A stretch of 64,000 nucleotides of DNA from Paragonimus skrjabini miyazakii (GCA_014338405.1 JTDE01022299.1:1-64000); one strand, 5' to 3'. Shown: positions 37,036-48,790, counted from the first letter of the stretch. Translations and numbers: made by a program. The notes: generated by a model from the sequence alone, not told the origin.

Positions 37036-39630
37036 TAATGGCAACTGGTGTATTCGTGATTGTCACATTGTCAGCGTTTCAGCTCATTATTGATCAGAAC
37101 TTGTAGTTGCTCTACTGTTTGCATACGGCATCCATAGAATCACAACAGAACAAAATTCACCACCACATTCAGGCTCATGAGACCTACAGAACTGCGACAA
37201 CCATTTGTCTCGATTTGTTGTTACCATACCTGGAAATCGCCCACTAGTTTCAAGCTGGATGTTTTGTATGTATACAACCGCCTGTTAAGCGGCGTATCAT
37301 TCAATCGTACTTGAATGAACTTTAGACATTATTCGTGCCTCATCTTCTTCGCAACCGCACGTCGATTTCCCGTTCTTAAACGCACAGATGCACGATCTAA
37401 TTTTACAAACTTAAGGTTTTAAAGTGTGCACTGTGTACATAACATTGCTGTCAAAACTGATTACTAGAAGCACATTACTGAGTGAAGCTTTGAGTAGTTG
37501 TCTGTTACGCCCGGATGTGGAGTTGAGCATTTTTCAACTGGCAACAAACTAAGTTCACGTTTATAATCAGACTGATGCGGAATTTTTCTATCACCCTTGA
37601 AGTTTGTCCTTGGACTCACAGTTTTGCTTAATAATTGTTTACCTAATATTTACGAAAGTTTTATTTGTCCTGGAAAGCATGCTTGGAAATGTAGCTACAT
37701 GAATTTTACACAGGCACGCGTTTGGGTTGACGGTAACAACTGAGACGAGCGAAACGTCCGACTCTAGTCAATCAAACAACAATATTCTCGAAAAAATTGA
37801 GTATGTAAGAGATATATCACTGACTTATTACTCCCCAGATCGGAATTCACTTGACAGTTAAGAACAGCTACATGAGTCGACTGGTAGCAGCACTGCTGCC
37901 TCGCGAGCGAGACATTTTCAAACGTTTTGCGTAAATCTTTAGTCACAATGTCTCGTAGCAACACTTAGGAATTTTTGCCTACACTTCTACAAAAGAGAGT
38001 CCAGTTGGCATACGCAAGTGCATCCTTCTACATTTTGCAACCACGTCAAACATCATGATATAAAATTGCATATAAGAATATAATGATTCTCTTCTCAACT
38101 CGAAAAGTTTATGATTCGGTGTGATGCTCGGGTTATCGCAAATGCAATTTGAATGGCTATTATTTTATGCATAAATGGCTTCGTATCAAATGCACTATAA
38201 GAAAGACCTCGTCAAAACGTTCTTCAACAGAGCGACAAAGATTCGCACTCAAAACACAACCCAGCGTTAACTGCAAATAAATAATCAGGTGTTTGTGGAC
38301 AACCGGTATCTGCAGTCACTGACCTCCAAGGTTTTCATAGAAAAACACTAAAAGCATACATTGATAGTGGTACCAGATTCGGGGCTTTTTGCAACTGTCG
38401 TCCACAGAAAATAATTTCAGTACTTCACTATAACGCCAACTAAATATTGATGTACTGCAGACGTATTATGCCACAGAGGTCGTATTAGCCTATGCTACAA
38501 AACGGATTCCAATTCTACCCTAAAGTCCTCAGCCGTTTCCATGCGGCACATCCCATACCAAAAATTGATTTTTAGCTAGTTGCTAGGTCGGTTATATTGA
38601 CATGACAGAGCAGCCGCTAAAATTTCGGATCTGGAAACAGGTCATAACATCGGTGTGGAAATACTTGCCACGGTTACAGGCTAACACTCCTGTGTGCACA
38701 TAGCAACCATTACAGAAACCGCCGATATCATCCATCGCTCGTCATCTCCTAGACAGCCATCACCAAGTGAATCTCACAGTCATCCACAATTTTTCTCGCA
38801 ACTTATGACCGCCGTTTAAGATACGTCTAATCGGTTGATTTGAGATTGTAGTGTTTACCTCTGTGTGTGCAGAAAGACTCATTTGTTGGCTTAGCATCGC
38901 CAAAACGACTACGTTAATGACAGATTAGCGAATAGCTCCGTCGCACATGTTCTTTCTATTTTTAGTTTCACAATCAACCCCTGTTTTCCGCTTTATAATC
39001 TCTTGTTCTGTAATACGAACTGGTAGGGAAATCTGCCAGGTCAGAAGTCATGCACACTACCGCTTCTGAATGTTTTATCAAAATCACGTATATTATACAG
39101 GAAACATGGTATATACCGCAAATAGTTTTCTCTTTGCTTTGTCATTCTATTGGTTATTTTCTCCCCAATCCAACTATTTGGAAAATGTTATTCGTCCTTG
39201 TATGATATGATCGCCACTGACTATCTTGATGATTTGGTATACTCCGCCTCATTAAAGTAAATACCGGCAATCGAAACTAATACAAACACGGAAGAACAGT
39301 CATTAAACAAATGGGCTAACCTTATATTTTGAAAAACTACTGTAGGACCTACAAAATATACCATCGTTTCCAAGAAAAATACAACAGAGTTGAATTTCCG
39401 TCACCCTTTAGTACGATACATATTGTCAAAAAGACGTAGCCCACCGGGTTCTCAATGCTATCAAAACCTTTTGTATAAGCACGTGTACTTGTCTCCAAGT
39501 GCTTCAAACCTGTTGATGTGGTCCAATGATGTGCAATGGTGACCAACTAATTTAACCACGACTCTCAAAATGCGAGTGGACAATGTAATTCTTACTTATC
39601 CTAAACATTTTCTCTTTTTCACTGGTTCAG
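37036..39630. other. Glypican intron, no supported feature
   Basis: No coding frame, tandem repeat or recognised transposon protein was seen. Confidence 0.5.
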
Positions 39631-39758
39631 ATGCTTTGAAAACAGTGACCAAGACATTCCTGGACAAACCCCAGCTCAATCTAATTGTGCAACTGCGACA
39701 ATTGCCAGGTCGCCTGGTCACCTACTATAAACATCTGCTGAAAACACATACTGCATGG
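39631..39758 (+). CDS. Glypican, exon after the cysteine cluster
   Basis: It is bounded by a TTTTTCACTGGTTCAG acceptor and a GTAAGT donor. The entering codon completes the single base left by the exon ending at 35795, giving Asp. The exon then reads ALKTVTKTFLDKPQLNLIV and ends HLLKTHTAW in phase 0. Joined to the previous exon, LSWKRLTDALKTVTKTF lines up with the glypican W..FIDA...VAERLEGPFNIE region that follows the GCL motif. The helical, Leu-rich character and lack of cysteines fit that part of the fold. Phase continuity on both sides supports it as a real internal exon. Confidence 0.85.
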
Positions 39759-42700
39759 GTAAGTATTGACTGATCGTTAAGCAGACGCAACGATTTTGTC
39801 CACTTGTTTAGTGAGCAAATAGTTAACTCAAGCTCAGTGTTCTTTAATGCTTATTTGCCAACTGCCACTGACCATAAACGGATATGCTAATAACAACCAA
39901 CATCTTTTTTCGTTACCCAAAATTGTGTTTTTGTACTAGCTACTTATGAGTAGTCAAACGGATATTTAGATCTGACTAATAGCGATCAGAACAAAGGTTA
40001 AAGATAAACATGCAAAGCAGTATATTAACGAGGACGAACTTGCCTGGTACAATTTGAAACTTAAGACTGTTCATTTTTGTCCGATTCAAATGGCGATGAA
40101 CTACTATGATTTGGAAAAACTGGATTTGCAAGCGTGAGCGGACCATCAACCTTTCCGGAAACCTTATTTTATAAACTTGGTTCTAGGTAACAAAAATACC
40201 TACTAAAAGAGCTTACTGGTAATCAACTGATCACCTTTGATCAGGGTTGCTGTTGAAATCTCTACATCCAGATATTTTTAGACGGAAAATTACTAATTTG
40301 GGAAGGCAGGTATTTATTTTTCCTTGCAGTACTATATTCAGGTCTGTGAGTTTCATTAGTCATACTGTACTTATGATCCCAGTCTCTCAAGAATACCTAG
40401 TATTCATCTCTACCTCTCAAATTTTACTCACTTAACGTAACAACTTATTGTAGTTTTGCAGGACACTTAATGAATAACTTATGAGAACGATGCACAAGCC
40501 GATCTCTGCAAGAACCTTAATTCCAGACGAGTTAACTCCTGTTGTGCACACACTATGGCCATCTATGATTATAGTAAGTCAGGTGTCAAATATCAGAGGT
40601 CGTTCTAACTTGTACGTCTGACGGTAACCACCCTCAGTTCAAAGCGTCTTCGAAAACTCACGAGAACATTGAATTTATTGCGTGTGCTCTTTTGTGTCGT
40701 GAGCTTTTGTAATATATGGTTAACAATAGACACTGTTACGTAGTAACTTCTTAAATGCTCAGCACTATAGAATAAATATGAATATAAGACAGAAGGACAG
40801 ACTTGGCTAATTGGAGCCTGTTGATAGTGCATGGAAAGCAATTGAACCTGTACTGAAGTTCCATTTAATTTTTCATTGCACTTGCAGCTCTTATAAGAAA
40901 CATTTTTTTGAAAAGTGGTCCTGTACATTGGAATCGGCAGCATTAACTGATTGTTATAAAAGAAAAGTATGTTTGCCTTTCTCTGGTTATTATTTCCGGC
41001 AACCGTGCACATAAGGGAGGTTATCGAGCCAACATTCATCCTAATGCCCTTCTGGATGATTTCGGTTATATGTCGTCATCTAAAAGATTTAGGATTTAGG
41101 ATTTGCTATGTTGAGTTCCACGTTACCGTGATTAACGGTGTAAATAAATAACCAATTGCGCAATTTTTTTCAACGGAGTTGGCTCACGAGAAAACCAAGA
41201 AGATAATTTAGTACATAAACTTTACGTTGACTGATTATTCAACATCATACACTGAGTAACATGAGTTGGAAACAAGATACCCATGTCTTTCTCGTCCCAG
41301 CTCCGAGCCATGTAGACATCGGCTAATGCTATTAGCCACTGTTACTCAACCAAGTATGCGAAATAATGGACTTATCCGCTTGATTTTACTGCAGTCTCTA
41401 TCTTTTGGTTAATATTCCAACTTGAATGCACTGATAACGATCATCATGATCACAAACCGGCATTTGCTGTAGCACAACTTTTTACTTTTGCTTCATAAAA
41501 TTACTGCTCATTAAGCTTTACACGTCCGCCCAGATATTATTGATTTAGGCAATCGGTTCAGATTTGCATTTTAGAATTAGGTTTCGGACCGATTTCTGAC
41601 CACACCGGATGTTCAAAATGCCCCTCAGATATGTGATACAGAGCCGGCTCAGATGCCACGCGTCCATGGGATGAAACATTCGGACTTCTGTGCTGTCCAA
41701 AAACGCAAAATAACCGTTGTCCTCTGTGCCACCAATCTTGCTCTCATATTAAGACTATAGTTCTCTAACATACTTTTCACCGAAACAGCAAACACATCAG
41801 TATTTTTGGTCAGGCTAGTTCGTAGCTCGTAGTTTAGCGACTAACCCTTTCACAGAATATTTTCAAAAGTTCATAACGTTTTCATGAACTCGACTAGAAC
41901 ACATATCTGCAAACCATTTTCGTCCGAGGAAGGCCCATAGAATTACTCTGTAAGAGCCAATTAATCCCTATGTTTTGCGGTCTAACAGTGTGTACGTTAA
42001 CTATGCCACTCTGTTCGCGGTTGAAGTCCAGCTGACCTTCTCGAAACATTTTGAACTGACATCATGACACATGGAAGTGATATCGAGTCATCCTGAAGTG
42101 CAGCAATAAGATGCACGTTCGTTTTCAGTTGGTGCCTCCCAGACACAAACTAAACACAACTTACTTCAAGTTCGTCAAACACTTTTAAGCAGTGCATTAT
42201 CGGACCAGTTAGGTCTGGTCCAACCGATAAATATACCGCGATTCTGACCTTCAGGGGTGAACCGCAATGAAGTATCATAGTTGATGCGTGTTCTGGACGT
42301 GTTGGTAATCAATTTTCGCTTAGTTTCAACTGTCACTAGCCCCTTACCTGTAGTCACGTAAGTTATCCTACGGTTAAATATAAGACGTCGCAGAACCTAT
42401 CCCAAGAAGAAAAAATTATCAACTTTGCGCTATTTACTTCGATCATCCTTATGATAAAATGGTATGCCCCTGACACGAGGCAATCGCTTTCCATCTAGAA
42501 TATTTTGGATGATAAACGGTACAATCTTTCCACCGAAAAGCAATTCAGTGGCGTGATTTCGGTCACATACATCGCGTGCGCAGTAAGGTTCGAGAGACAG
42601 TTGAAACTGCGTACTGTGCACATATCAAGGTCGTCTGTGTGCCCCACACTCGTGCAAAGACTCAAGCTGTGTTCTGATTGGCCGTGCTTTTAACGACCAA

Positions 42701-43995
42701 CAACTCATTCGTCCTCGCACTCAAGAATGACGCTACCGCTTGTAAATGGGACAATGTGGTATGTAGTTCTCCTAAGTCACGGGTTCTCTTTACCATTATT
42801 ATTGTCTGTAGAGCTTTATGTTGATGGCACCCGAATAAGAACACAACAGTTCGTACATCCATTCAGCGATGGATAACTTCCCGATGTCAATGACAGAAAC
42901 GATCTTTGTGATAACTTCTTGAAAACCTTGAACACAATGAATGAGTTCGAGTCAACCATTTGATCAGCTGGCTCGTCGCTTTCTTCGGCCTCAATGATCC
43001 CAAACACTGCTCAGAAAAACATGTAAACTAACCCAGAAAATAACGCATTGACAATTACTGTAACTGAAGTATTCCTATCCTGTCTCACATTGTTGATTAA
43101 TTGGGTGTTTACAGTCTATCAGACAGCCACATTACAGTCTGTTAAATCGCTTCTGACGATCTAGGATAATCCACCCAATGACGCGTAATCGACAGTTCCA
43201 TCAACGTTGACGACTGGGTTAATAAGACTAGTTTCCAAACAACTGAGATTACTGGAAGTAATACGGTACTATCGACAAAATTACAATAAACCTGATCTCT
43301 CACCCTGACCGTGAAGTAACCGGATGTACAAACTATCCAGCATAGAAAGGCGTACAAAATGGAGGAATGAAACACGAGTTCGTAAGTGGCCATCAGTCAA
43401 CCGGTACAGAAAAATGTGGGAGCGTGACAAACAATACAAAGAAAGAAAGTTTTAGCAGTTGAGCAGTGATAATTATAAGAAAGAGTAAGACAGAAACTTC
43501 ACGCGTACAGTCATGATATAAATTCCTTCAGAATTGCTCACTGCACACACTAAGAGACAAAAAAGGGCCGATTTAATATCGACTTTCTACAAACAGATTG
43601 AAGGTACTCTTATGAAATCAACGTTCTATAATGCACCAAGAGAACTTGTTGGCCAGCAATGCAACTTTGTATCACGACTACTTGCTTTCCTTGTCCATTG
43701 TTACACATACTTATTAGTAATGAACGGGAAAACACTTAGTTCCTATCAGTTTTGACACTGTTAGAATGGTTCCTTATAGGAGTCACCAGTTTACGGTTCA
43801 ATAATACGGTTTTGGGTGTAACTTGTTTTCATATAGCGGTTTTTACATGCGGTTCGCTAGAAAAGATTACATTGGTTGTTTTCGCGAGAATTCATCGTAT
43901 GAACTGCCGTGTTCTTAATAAACGTAATCACGCGGTGTCTTTTTATAAAATGCACAGGTCTACCTTAAGCCTCGTTCATTCTGTTTTTATCATAG
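39759..43995. other. Glypican intron
   Basis: The only candidate is a splice-bounded 79-bp frame at 40888-40966 whose phase does not fit the glypican transcript; it is listed separately. Otherwise no supported feature. Confidence 0.5.
40888..40966 (+). other. Exon-like segment of unknown membership
   Basis: TTCATTGCACTTGCAG precedes it and GTATGT follows. The one open frame gives SYKKHFFEKWSCTLESAALT then DCYKRK, entering after two bases and leaving in phase 0. The flanking glypican exons would need phase 0 on entry, so inclusion would shift the frame. It may be a chance pairing of splice-like sites. Confidence 0.25.
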
Positions 43996-44145
43996 TTACA
44001 ACCCCAGTGTTCCGGCACACAGAAGCTCCTCGAAATATTTGAATCAGTCGATCTGACTAAATCAAGAGATTCCGAAACACCCAGTTCGGCAGATATGACA
44101 ACTCTACAGACTTATCGAGAGCTAATGACGCGAATTCACCGCAAG
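43996..44145 (+). CDS. Glypican, exon with the isolated conserved cysteine
   Basis: The acceptor is CTGTTTTTATCATAG and the donor GTAAGT. The exon is 50 codons, phase 0 at both ends, joining the exon ending at 39758 without a shift. It reads LQPQCSGTQKLLEIFESVDL, then DSETPSSADMTTLQTYRELM and TRIHRK. The QCSG fits the single conserved Cys after the helical segment of glypicans (VFQGCG). The Leu-rich TTLQTYRELMTRIHRK fits the later L..LV.DVK.KL helix that leads to the FW..LP..C block. The intervening linker is short and Ser/Asp-rich. Identity is modest, and support comes from phase, order and the cysteine. Confidence 0.75.
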
Positions 44146-45164
44146 GTAAGTTTGGCATTAGAACTGCTAGCGAAACATTCTTCAGATATTGAGTTCCTTT
44201 GAGCCATTTGAATGAAATATTCAAAGGACCGTTCTATTCGAAGCATATGTAACCATCTTTCAATGCATCGTCCATTTTTGTGAAGTCACAAGCTCAGGTT
44301 TTCTTAAGTCTATTAGTTTAAGTAATTTCTACACTTCCTCTAAATTTGGAAAGAATCAAGTAACTTGGAATTGAAGCGGTTAACTCTTAGAACCATACAA
44401 TGATAGGAAATATGTACTCGTATCGTCATACAATTGGACATTGAACATCGAAATTCTGAATGCAAAACATTTCACGGGAACACTAACTGAGTGGTCTATT
44501 CAAAGGGCTGACACATAGTTACAAGTCTAGATCAAGTAGCGTTAGCAAACGGCCTCAATACATCCCCGTAACGATTGCTGCTTTCATTGGAACAGGGATG
44601 TAAGTTCAGATCAGGTCAAATCGCTGGGTTCCATCGTTCCAATATCTTGACCACTACAATGTGCGATTGACATAGTTAGCTTTCAACAAATTTATCTGCA
44701 TTTGATAAGCGACATAGTGCTCGGAACCAGTAAGCGTCGATAAGGGAAGACGGACTAAATACAAATGCAATTTTTTCCAGACAGGGAGTGCTGCCATGAT
44801 GCGTTTCTCACCAGAGAGTTAGAAGAGAAAAACCGTGTTTATTTACTGTAAGAACCTGTAAACTAATAGGAGACTTCGTGAAAACAAACAATCGTTTCTT
44901 TATAATAGAGAAATGTCATACTGTCTTCCAGTTTCGTTGCAATATTTGTGGACACTGACATGTCTTTTATAGCACAGTCACCAAAATTTAAGTGGTTTGT
45001 GATCACTTTCATTTTAGCCGTCTCGTTATTGTGTCATTTCGTTCAACTTCATGTTAGTGTGTCCTACTATCACATGGCTCTTGGGAAACGTTAAAGATTA
45101 GTCTAAAATATGTGTGACAGAGAAGCATCACATTCAGTCGTGTGAGAGGAAAATCAACTAATGA
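44146..45164. other. Glypican intron before the transposon cluster
   Basis: Nothing supported apart from ordinary AT-rich sequence. Confidence 0.5.
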
Positions 45165-45345
45165 TGAATAAACATGCTGTCGCTTTCACATTGACATTCC
45201 AGTCGGCCCCTTTCGAAAAGAAGCAGTAATGAGAGCGAAACTCAAGTCTTGTGCTTCTTTTCGAAACGGGCTGACAGGGAAATCCATGAGAATGCGACAG
45301 CTTTGATTAACTGTAGGTGATGTTCAACGTGAGAATAAACATAGT
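45165..45345. repeat. MITE-like element, copy D
   Basis: CCAGTCGGCCCCTTTCGAAA on the left is mirrored by TTTCGAAACGGGCTGACAGG on the right, followed by GCGACAGCTTTGATTAA and GTGATGTTCAACGTGAG. The interior matches copy A (TGAGAGCAAAACTGGAGTCT against TGAGAGCGAAACTCAAGTCT), so the family has a shared core. Confidence 0.65.
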
Positions 45346-45393
45346 TTTTTCTTCTACAGCCGACACACATGACACCCAAATACTGCTGAAACT

Positions 45394-45495
45394 TGAAAAT
45401 CACCAGACCCGTTCGCCAATATGTTGTATTGAGCAAGGACGACCGAGCGCGTAAACAGACAACCGATTAACGGTTAATGGAACGGTAGATAACGG
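45394..45495 (-). repeat. Gypsy 3' LTR, 3' part
   Basis: Matches 48251-48354 closely over about 100 bp, up to AACGGTAGATAACGG, then diverges abruptly. Confidence 0.8.
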
Positions 45496-45599
45496 TTATG
45501 TTACTAGGTCAAATGGTCATGGGCAGTTAAGTGAAAAGTGGAGGGAATGTTAATAAGTACTTTTAAACTTGACTGGAAACAAAACGGTTAGACGGGTGC

Positions 45600-46075
45600 A
45601 TGGTAGAAGGTAGAATAAAACGTTCAGAACAATGGGAGGTCTTTGGGAATGGGACAAAATTACCGAGGGATAAATTTATAACCATTTATTTTTGGACACA
45701 TAGCACGGGGTTTGTTCGACAAATGGCAACAGCCTCTGCAAATCGTAGACTTTGCTTCGTTCTAGGGCGATATAGGATATGAAATGCACTATCACCACAT
45801 ACTCGATGGCCCGTCTCGTGCAAGTGTTTCGTGATTGCATTTCGAGCGACGCCAGTCCCGGTGGTGAATAGCCACTTTGGAATGTGCTCATTGATGCGTG
45901 TCCCCAGTTGCCTCGATGTGCGGCCAGCGTACTTGCATCCACAAGTACAAGTGAAACCATATATTATATTTGATTGGGCGATCAAGGCGACTGGGTCCTT
46001 CCTCGTTGAGCTCGGTGGTTGCATAGTTTCCTCAATGAACAGATGAGATGCGAACGAAATGTCCGTGCACAAGAC
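45600..46075 (-). mobile_element. PLE endonuclease fragment embedded in the gypsy 3' LTR
   Basis: The minus frame 46072-45686 is open for 128 codons. It carries SNIIYGFTCTCGCKYAGRTS, RINEHIPKWL, ITKHLHETGHRVCGDSAFHI and LRFAEAVAICRTNPVLCVQK, which are the full run of PLE GIY-YIG endonuclease blocks. YAG replaces YIG, and the last LPW block is cut off by a stop. It is the best-preserved endonuclease in the window. There is no RT and no terminal arm. It lies exactly where the LTR copies stop matching (45496-46130), so its arrival replaced about 360 bp of LTR rather than simply interrupting it. Confidence 0.85.
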
Positions 46076-46130
46076 ATCTTACGCTATACTGTTGGCTTTT
46101 TTCAAATTTCATTCGGGGAACCACTGCTTC

Positions 46131-46204
46131 AAATCAGTAGTGAGTTAAACCACTGCGGAGTCAAATAAAACGGTATTTTCGGGGAATTGGGTTCTTCCCC
46201 GACA
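46131..46204 (-). repeat. Gypsy 3' LTR, 5' part
   Basis: Matches 48718-48790. On the minus strand it is directly preceded by GTAAGGGAGG, a polypurine tract, as expected for a 3' LTR. Confidence 0.8.
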
Positions 46205-46210
46205 CCTCCC

Positions 46211-46669
46211 TTACGAAGATTGGTAGTAGGTCGTCTTCTTCGGATCAACCTGAATGAGAGTCGGTGGTCGGCGTNNNNNNNNNNNNNNNNNNNNNNNNNN
46301 NNNNNNNNNNNNNNNNNNNNNNNNNNNNNNNNNNNNNNNNNNNNNNNNNNNNNNNNNNNNNNNNNNNNNNNNNNGTTTCAGTGTATCGACGAAGCGTTCT
46401 GCCTGCCCGTTGGACTGCGGATGATACGGATGATACGGAGGTGACCGGACGTGTTCAGTGACGTTGCGTTTGCAGAATTCGCCAAACTGACCGGGCACGA
46501 ATTGGGTACCACTGCCAGATACAATGGTTTCGTTGAGGCTAGGCCGACTGCACGGTCGTCGAAGAGTGTTGGAAGTAGCAGTCGCTGTTGGTGAAATCGG
46601 TGGTAAGATCTCAGGAATGAGGACGCCTTGTTCCTCAAGACGTTTGAGCTTTGGATTCACGAGTTGCAA
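46211..46669 (-). pseudogene. Gypsy Pol remnant: RT N-terminal stub fused to integrase C-terminal half
   Basis: The frame begins VNPKLKRLEEQGVLIPE, the conserved start of gypsy RT (L.RLE..GVI.PV). Within about 10 residues it passes into TATATSNTLRRPCSRPSLNE and GSGTQFVPGQFGEF, then YHPQSNGQAERFVDTLK, the catalytic-core end of a Ty3 integrase. The RT palm with its YxDD, RNase H, the integrase zinc finger and the first catalytic Asp are absent. The normal SDNGTQF is SGSGTQF here, so a second catalytic Asp is also lost. The frame continues through the gap to a basic C-terminal tail just before the polypurine tract. Confidence 0.85.
46275..46374. other. Assembly gap (100 N)
   Basis: A second run of exactly 100 N, inside the integrase C-terminal region of the gypsy element, where near-identical copies elsewhere would hinder assembly. 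Confidence 0.99.
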
Positions 46670-46675
46670 AGCTGT

Positions 46676-47160
46676 TTACGGTACCGGTGTTTGCGGACGA
46701 ACGACGGGTTGAACTCCTGGAGATAGATGCAGGAATGCTTGAGTTTGTGTGCAGCGTCTCGGACCTTCCTGAAACTTTGGCGCGAACCGTTGGACGATCT
46801 CAGTCGTCGCATTGCGTGGTGCGGCAGGAAACCGCACTTGGTTGCATATTGCTCGAATTGGAAAATCGAGCAGGCCAAGTTGTTCTATCCAATCGAGTCC
46901 GAGTAAATTGAGATTCGAGCCAGAAACGTGGCAGGAGCTGTTAATAGTTGTGCCTCGGAATGAGACGCAACATTGTAATTGGCCAGTCAATTGCAAAAAG
47001 CCGCCACAGGCGCTGGTGGCGGATTGAGACGTTCGTCGAATTTGGGGTCGGCCAAGCGTTCTGCAGAAATTCTCTGGAATGACTGTAATATCCGACGCAG
47101 TGTCCAACTGCAATCAAACTGGGTAGCCATTTATCATGACCGAAACGAACTTCCGTCGGT
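46676..47160 (-). pseudogene. Gypsy aspartic protease and PR-RT linker
   Basis: The minus frame reads FVSVMINGYPV, a stop, then LQLDTASDITVIPENFCRTL (active site D-T-A-S-D) and a flap-like region, then SGSNLNLLGLDWIEQLGLLD (the conserved LLGLDW end of Ty3 proteases). The linker ends GVQPVVRPQTPVPY, the usual lead-in to RT. The in-frame stop lies three codons before the active-site Asp, so the polyprotein cannot be read through here. Confidence 0.85.
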
Positions 47161-47289
47161 TGGGAACGTTTACCTGGAAAGTGGTCAGCAGGCTCAGGGA
47201 TCTGCCAACCGGTTTGGATTTGGGCCTCGATTTGAACTTGGGGTTGTACCGCGACTTGGAGGTGGAGGAACCACTGTCAATGTGCTGGG

Positions 47290-48247
47290 ATTGACAAAAT
47301 TCGTCCTTGTGCCCCGGTTGACCACGCCGAGAGCAACGGTGCCGTCTGAGAAGACAGTCACGATTAAAGTGCCAGGCGCCGCAATGCCTGCACGGTGACC
47401 GAGGTGACTTCTTGGCGTATGAGCGCAGACGATGCGAGTCAAGTACTGTGGGAAGTGAACCAGAGCCAGGATGCCATGAGAGATTCTGTGTTCACGTACC
47501 ATTGCCCGAACCGTGAGTGAATGAGCCATAATGTACTGCATGTACGGCACCAGTGCCGCGTTGGACCATTGCAGCGTCATGTTTGAGGTTGATTAGGCAA
47601 TGGCATTCCGTGGTAAGCATCTGAAGCGTCGTCGTGAGATTTTGCTCGACCTTGTTCAGCAAGCGAGTACGGATGTCTGCGTCTTTCGGAGAGTGAAGAC
47701 CGAAGACGAACACCAGACATTTGAATTGATTCTGGGTAAGCAAACCGAGTTTGAAATGCTGCCACTCGCGATTGACCACACCGGCATAAGTGACGTAGTC
47801 GTCGTCATCTGACTTGACCAGTTTCAGAAATTGGTACCTTGTATTAAACAAGGAAGACTGATCACCGAAGATGGACCGCAAAGCCTCGACCGTTTCCTCG
47901 AAGGAGTTGTCGCATGGGTTCTTTGGAAGGATAAAGTTGACAAACTACTCGTGCTCAGCGGTACCGAGTTTGCGTAGGAGGAGACAGACCTTCCATGGTT
48001 CGTCCTGTGTACCGAAATCGACATGGAACAGTTTCTCCTACCGTCTGAACCAGGCATCAAATGTCACGCCAGCCTGGGCATCGTACTGAAACTCGGTGAT
48101 ACCGCTTGCGACAGCGTCAATTGATTGCTTCCCACCGGCCGACGCCGGTGGGGCCAAGTTTGATGTAGATAACCGATCAGTAAGCACCTCGATAAGCTTC
48201 AGCTTCTGCGCGAGAGGACGTTTCAAATCAACGGATTCGTCAACCAT
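47290..48247 (-). pseudogene. Gypsy Gag with two zinc knuckles (frameshifted)
   Basis: It starts MVDESVDLKRPLAQKLKLIE just inside the LTR and reaches ITEFQYDAQAGVTFDAWFRR, then shifts. The next good frame (47881-47570) has LRSIFGDQSSLFNTRYQFLK, DDDDYVTYAGVVNREW, LLTQNQFKCLVFVFGL and DADIRTRLLNKVEQNLTTTL, a typical capsid region of trematode Mag-like Gag. Near 47300-47390 a third frame carries the nucleocapsid: CRHCGAWHFNRDC (C-x2-C-x3-H-x4-C) and CSRRGQPGHKDEFC, where the second Cys of the knuckle is Arg. At least two frameshifts break the gene. Confidence 0.85.
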
Positions 48248-48250
48248 AAT

Positions 48251-48790
48251 TGAAAATCACCAGACCCGTTCGCCAACATGCCGTAACTTGGTATACGGCC
48301 TACGGGCGCGTAAACAGACAACCGATTAACGGTTAATGGAACGGTAGATAACGGAACGATGTTCAACGGTTCTGAACAACGGACTACGAAATATGCAAAA
48401 TTAATATGAATCTTCCCGGCCAAATCAACCACCCAATGCTAACGTATGAACACAGAGAAAAGACAGACCTCCGCACAGATCCATCTTATGTCACTCAATC
48501 CGAAGACAACACGGTGACAAACTAGACCACATTTAAAGGGTTTGTGACCAATCAGAAAACAAGGACAGAAGTGGACCAGACAAAGATCCAGACAGTACAG
48601 TGATCTCCCAATTAAAGGACGTGCGTGTGGGCCGGGCGCCAGAATTTGGCACAAGGGTTGAGAACGGACGTGATAGGGGACGTGGCACATGACCGTGCCG
48701 ACTATGAAGGTCACAACAATCAGTAGTGAGTTAAGCCACTGCGGAATCAAATAGAACGGTATTTCCGGGGAATTGGGTTCTTCCCCGACA
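48251..48790 (-). repeat. Gypsy 5' LTR (complete, 540 bp)
   Basis: The minus strand starts TGTCGGGGAAGAACCC and ends GGTGATTTTCA, giving TG...CA ends. Both ends recur in the left LTR (46204 end and 45394 end). A minus-strand frame through it is not a gene. Confidence 0.85.

Larger units (their letters stand above)
45394..48790 (-). mobile_element. Ty3/gypsy LTR retrotransposon, internally deleted, antisense in glypican intron
   Basis: The minus-strand order is 5' LTR (48790-48251), Gag (48247 to about 47290), protease (about 47160-46676), an RT N-terminal stub (about 46669-46600), the integrase C-terminal half (about 46590-46210, interrupted by 100 N), polypurine tract, and 3' LTR (46204-45394). 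The LTR begins TGTCGGGG and ends TTTTCA. Two zinc knuckles, the first C-x2-C-x3-H-x4-C, and the integrase motif YHPQSNGQAERFVDTLK point to the Mag-like branch. Most of RT, all RNase H and the integrase N-terminus are missing, so it is non-autonomous. No target duplication is visible (AAACT on the left, AATAC on the right). Confidence 0.85.

Noticed and set aside
43534..44042. Two consecutive plus-strand frames upstream of the glypican exon at 43996
   Set aside because: The second overlaps the exon in a different frame, and neither has borders that join the glypican phase.
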